Assembly (NCBI GenBank): GCA_011109175.1
Contig: RDEW01000044.1
Span: 102,229 to 132,306, forward strand
Source: Dicyema japonicum
Lineage: Eukaryota; Dicyemida; Rhombozoa; Dicyemidae
Direction: 5' to 3'
DNA length: 30,078 bases
In this document: positions 28,931-30,078 of the stretch, in pieces
Layout: every line of letters starts with the position of its first letter
Position numbering within the stretch: position 1 is the stretch's first letter
Position numbers and translations under genes: made by a program
Notes under the pieces: model-generated
Databases searched by the model: none
What the model was told of the DNA's origin: nothing
What the model saw: only the letters and a program-made list of their open reading frames with translations

Positions 28931-29296
28931 AAGTATAAATACCCCAATTATGATTCGATTGATTTATGGCTATTAGTGAGCCCACATTACATAGACTGGG
29001 GTTACTTTGCATATATTTGTTACTACAGAACTGCAATAGCTTGGCCAAAATGGAAGAATTCAGTAAATAAAATTGTCAGTTTGATGACAGGGCTGTGAGA
29101 ATTTAGGATTATTCTGCGTTCAACTAGTTAAGTATTTGAGGAGTAGAATTTCCATAACGATCTTGTCACTTCCACTCGGGAAAAGTTTGATGATTTCATC
29201 TTCAAATCAGTGACCCATATAGATTTTGTTACTCACTTTAGGCTGGTCGGGGCTTATTCATTACCTATGGTCAACTATGGGGACGAAGATACTTAA
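28931..29296 (+). CDS. possible three-exon gene piece with tiny introns, unrecognised
   Basis: A 44-codon open stretch (28,931-29,062; includes SIDLWLLVSPHYIDWGYFAY) meets gtaaataaaa...gatgacag (29,063-29,090, 28 nt), then 12 codons (GCENLGLFCVQL), then a possible 20-nt intron (29,127-29,146), then 49 codons including REKFDDFIFKSVTHIDFVTH to a TAA at 29,294-29,296. All joins keep one frame. The 28-nt intron has good ends and a size close to those of the sure genes. The second join is weaker, since the unspliced frame also stays open for 29 codons. No family recognised and no clear start. Confidence 0.3.
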
Positions 29297-29509
29297 CCTT
29301 AGAGATCTACTTGATGATGACTTTACTTCTGGAAGAGACCTCTTTTTCAATGTGACATATTTGCATGTTAACAGAAGATGCAAAGCCTTGTCCAATATGT
29401 GAGGGTTGAACGAAGTAATAGTAATATCAAAGTATCATAACATTTTCTCTCCCTCTTTGACTCCTTCTGCGTAGTTAATGTATATATAAATAAAATGAGA
29501 CTCTGGGTT

Positions 29510-30078
29510 GCCATACGTTTCCAAATTTGCTTCACTAGGCGTCTCCATCGACGTCTGCTTGCGCATCTGTCCATAGATCTTCTAGGTCTTCCAAGATTTC
29601 TTTCAATTCCATTAAGATCCTTCTTTTGATCATGGGGAGGATGCTTCTAGGCCTTCCTCTGAACGATGGTTTGTTTCTTTGTTAAAGTAATTGTACATTA
29701 TTGTATTTGCAAGGGGAGTTTATGTCTTTTTACGTGCCAAAACAATCTCCATCTTGATTCAATAATGTCGATGCTTATGGATTACATTGTGCCTTAGACT
29801 ATATTGAAATGTTCTTGGTCCAACCTAGGCCCATTAAATTGAGTAATTGTTTTCGATGAAATTTATCCATTTTCTTAAGCTCTAGTTCTGTGACCCTCTA
29901 TCTACCCGAGTTGTACTAAGCAGTTTTCGCCGACTCCATATCTTATGCATTTTCTTATACATGGCAGTGGCTAGAACTCTTCTATACATAATGTCCTCAC
30001 TATTACCAAGTAAGGATCCTAATTTCCTTTTTTTCCTCCAATTTTCATCATATATTTTAATTCCCTTGTAATTCTTAT
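29510..30078 (-). mobile_element. third RT family, C-terminal half (copy 2), runs off the window
   Basis: Minus strand from the window end: KLGSLLGNSEDIMYRRVLAT, AMYKKMHKIWSRRKLLSTT, then ELKKMDKFHRKQLLNLMG, KNISI, IESRWRLF, FRGRPR, SILPMIKRRILMELKEIL, and the tail ASRRRWRRLVKQI near 29,570-29,520. The order GSLL..S.DI, FHRKQL..lMG, R.RLFGHV, FRGRPR..LP, RRRWR.LV is that of an RT C-terminal domain. Several frame changes and stops are present. The catalytic RT part would lie beyond position 30,078. Confidence 0.7.

Overview
This is AT-rich eukaryotic nuclear DNA, most likely from an animal. The evidence is two recognisable host genes with extremely short spliceosomal introns and a large load of decayed non-LTR retrotransposons. 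The introns are a 26-nt one in a SERF-type gene and 27-, 23-, 23- and 25-nt ones in an FKBP/TPR co-chaperone gene. Introns this short in an animal with many non-LTR elements suggest a reduced lineage; dicyemid mesozoans are known for introns of about this size. That assignment is inference. Seven tandem repeats are joined directly, six are joined by a single 'n', and two more isolated 'n' characters occur, so this is a draft scaffold.

Layout. 1-3,010: no firm host gene; RT C-terminal remnant on the minus strand at 2,236-3,010. 3,087-3,289: SERF gene, plus strand. 3,290-8,900: AT-rich DNA with repeats and several short coding-like stretches that I cannot name. 8,947-9,087: small RT fragment, plus strand. 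9,088-12,400: no recognised gene. 12,420-15,930: GC-richer, nearly full-length non-LTR element whose single ORF encodes an N-terminal PHD-type finger, an RT, a CCHC-like knuckle and a restriction-like endonuclease; it is broken by two one-base frameshifts, a 140-bp duplication and a stop codon. 16,130-16,230: possible RT motif A fragment. 17,691-17,828: minus-strand remnant of the endonuclease end of a related element. 19,573-21,193: minus-strand coding-like pieces around an RT C-terminal remnant. 21,508-21,656: N-terminal piece of an APE-type endonuclease, plus strand, ending at an 'n'. 21,660-22,589: the FKBP/TPR gene, without its upstream part. 24,480-27,660: a decayed minus-strand element with zinc-knuckle ORF1, APE endonuclease and RT in order. 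27,770-28,020 and 29,510-30,078: minus-strand C-terminal tails of a third RT family.

The genes do not form an operon or pathway. The two host genes are unrelated proteostasis-type proteins (a small charged SERF protein and an Hsp90-type FKBP co-chaperone) lying in a retrotransposon-rich region. At about 63-67% AT, frames of 40-70 codons arise by chance, so the unnamed coding-like stretches have low confidence.
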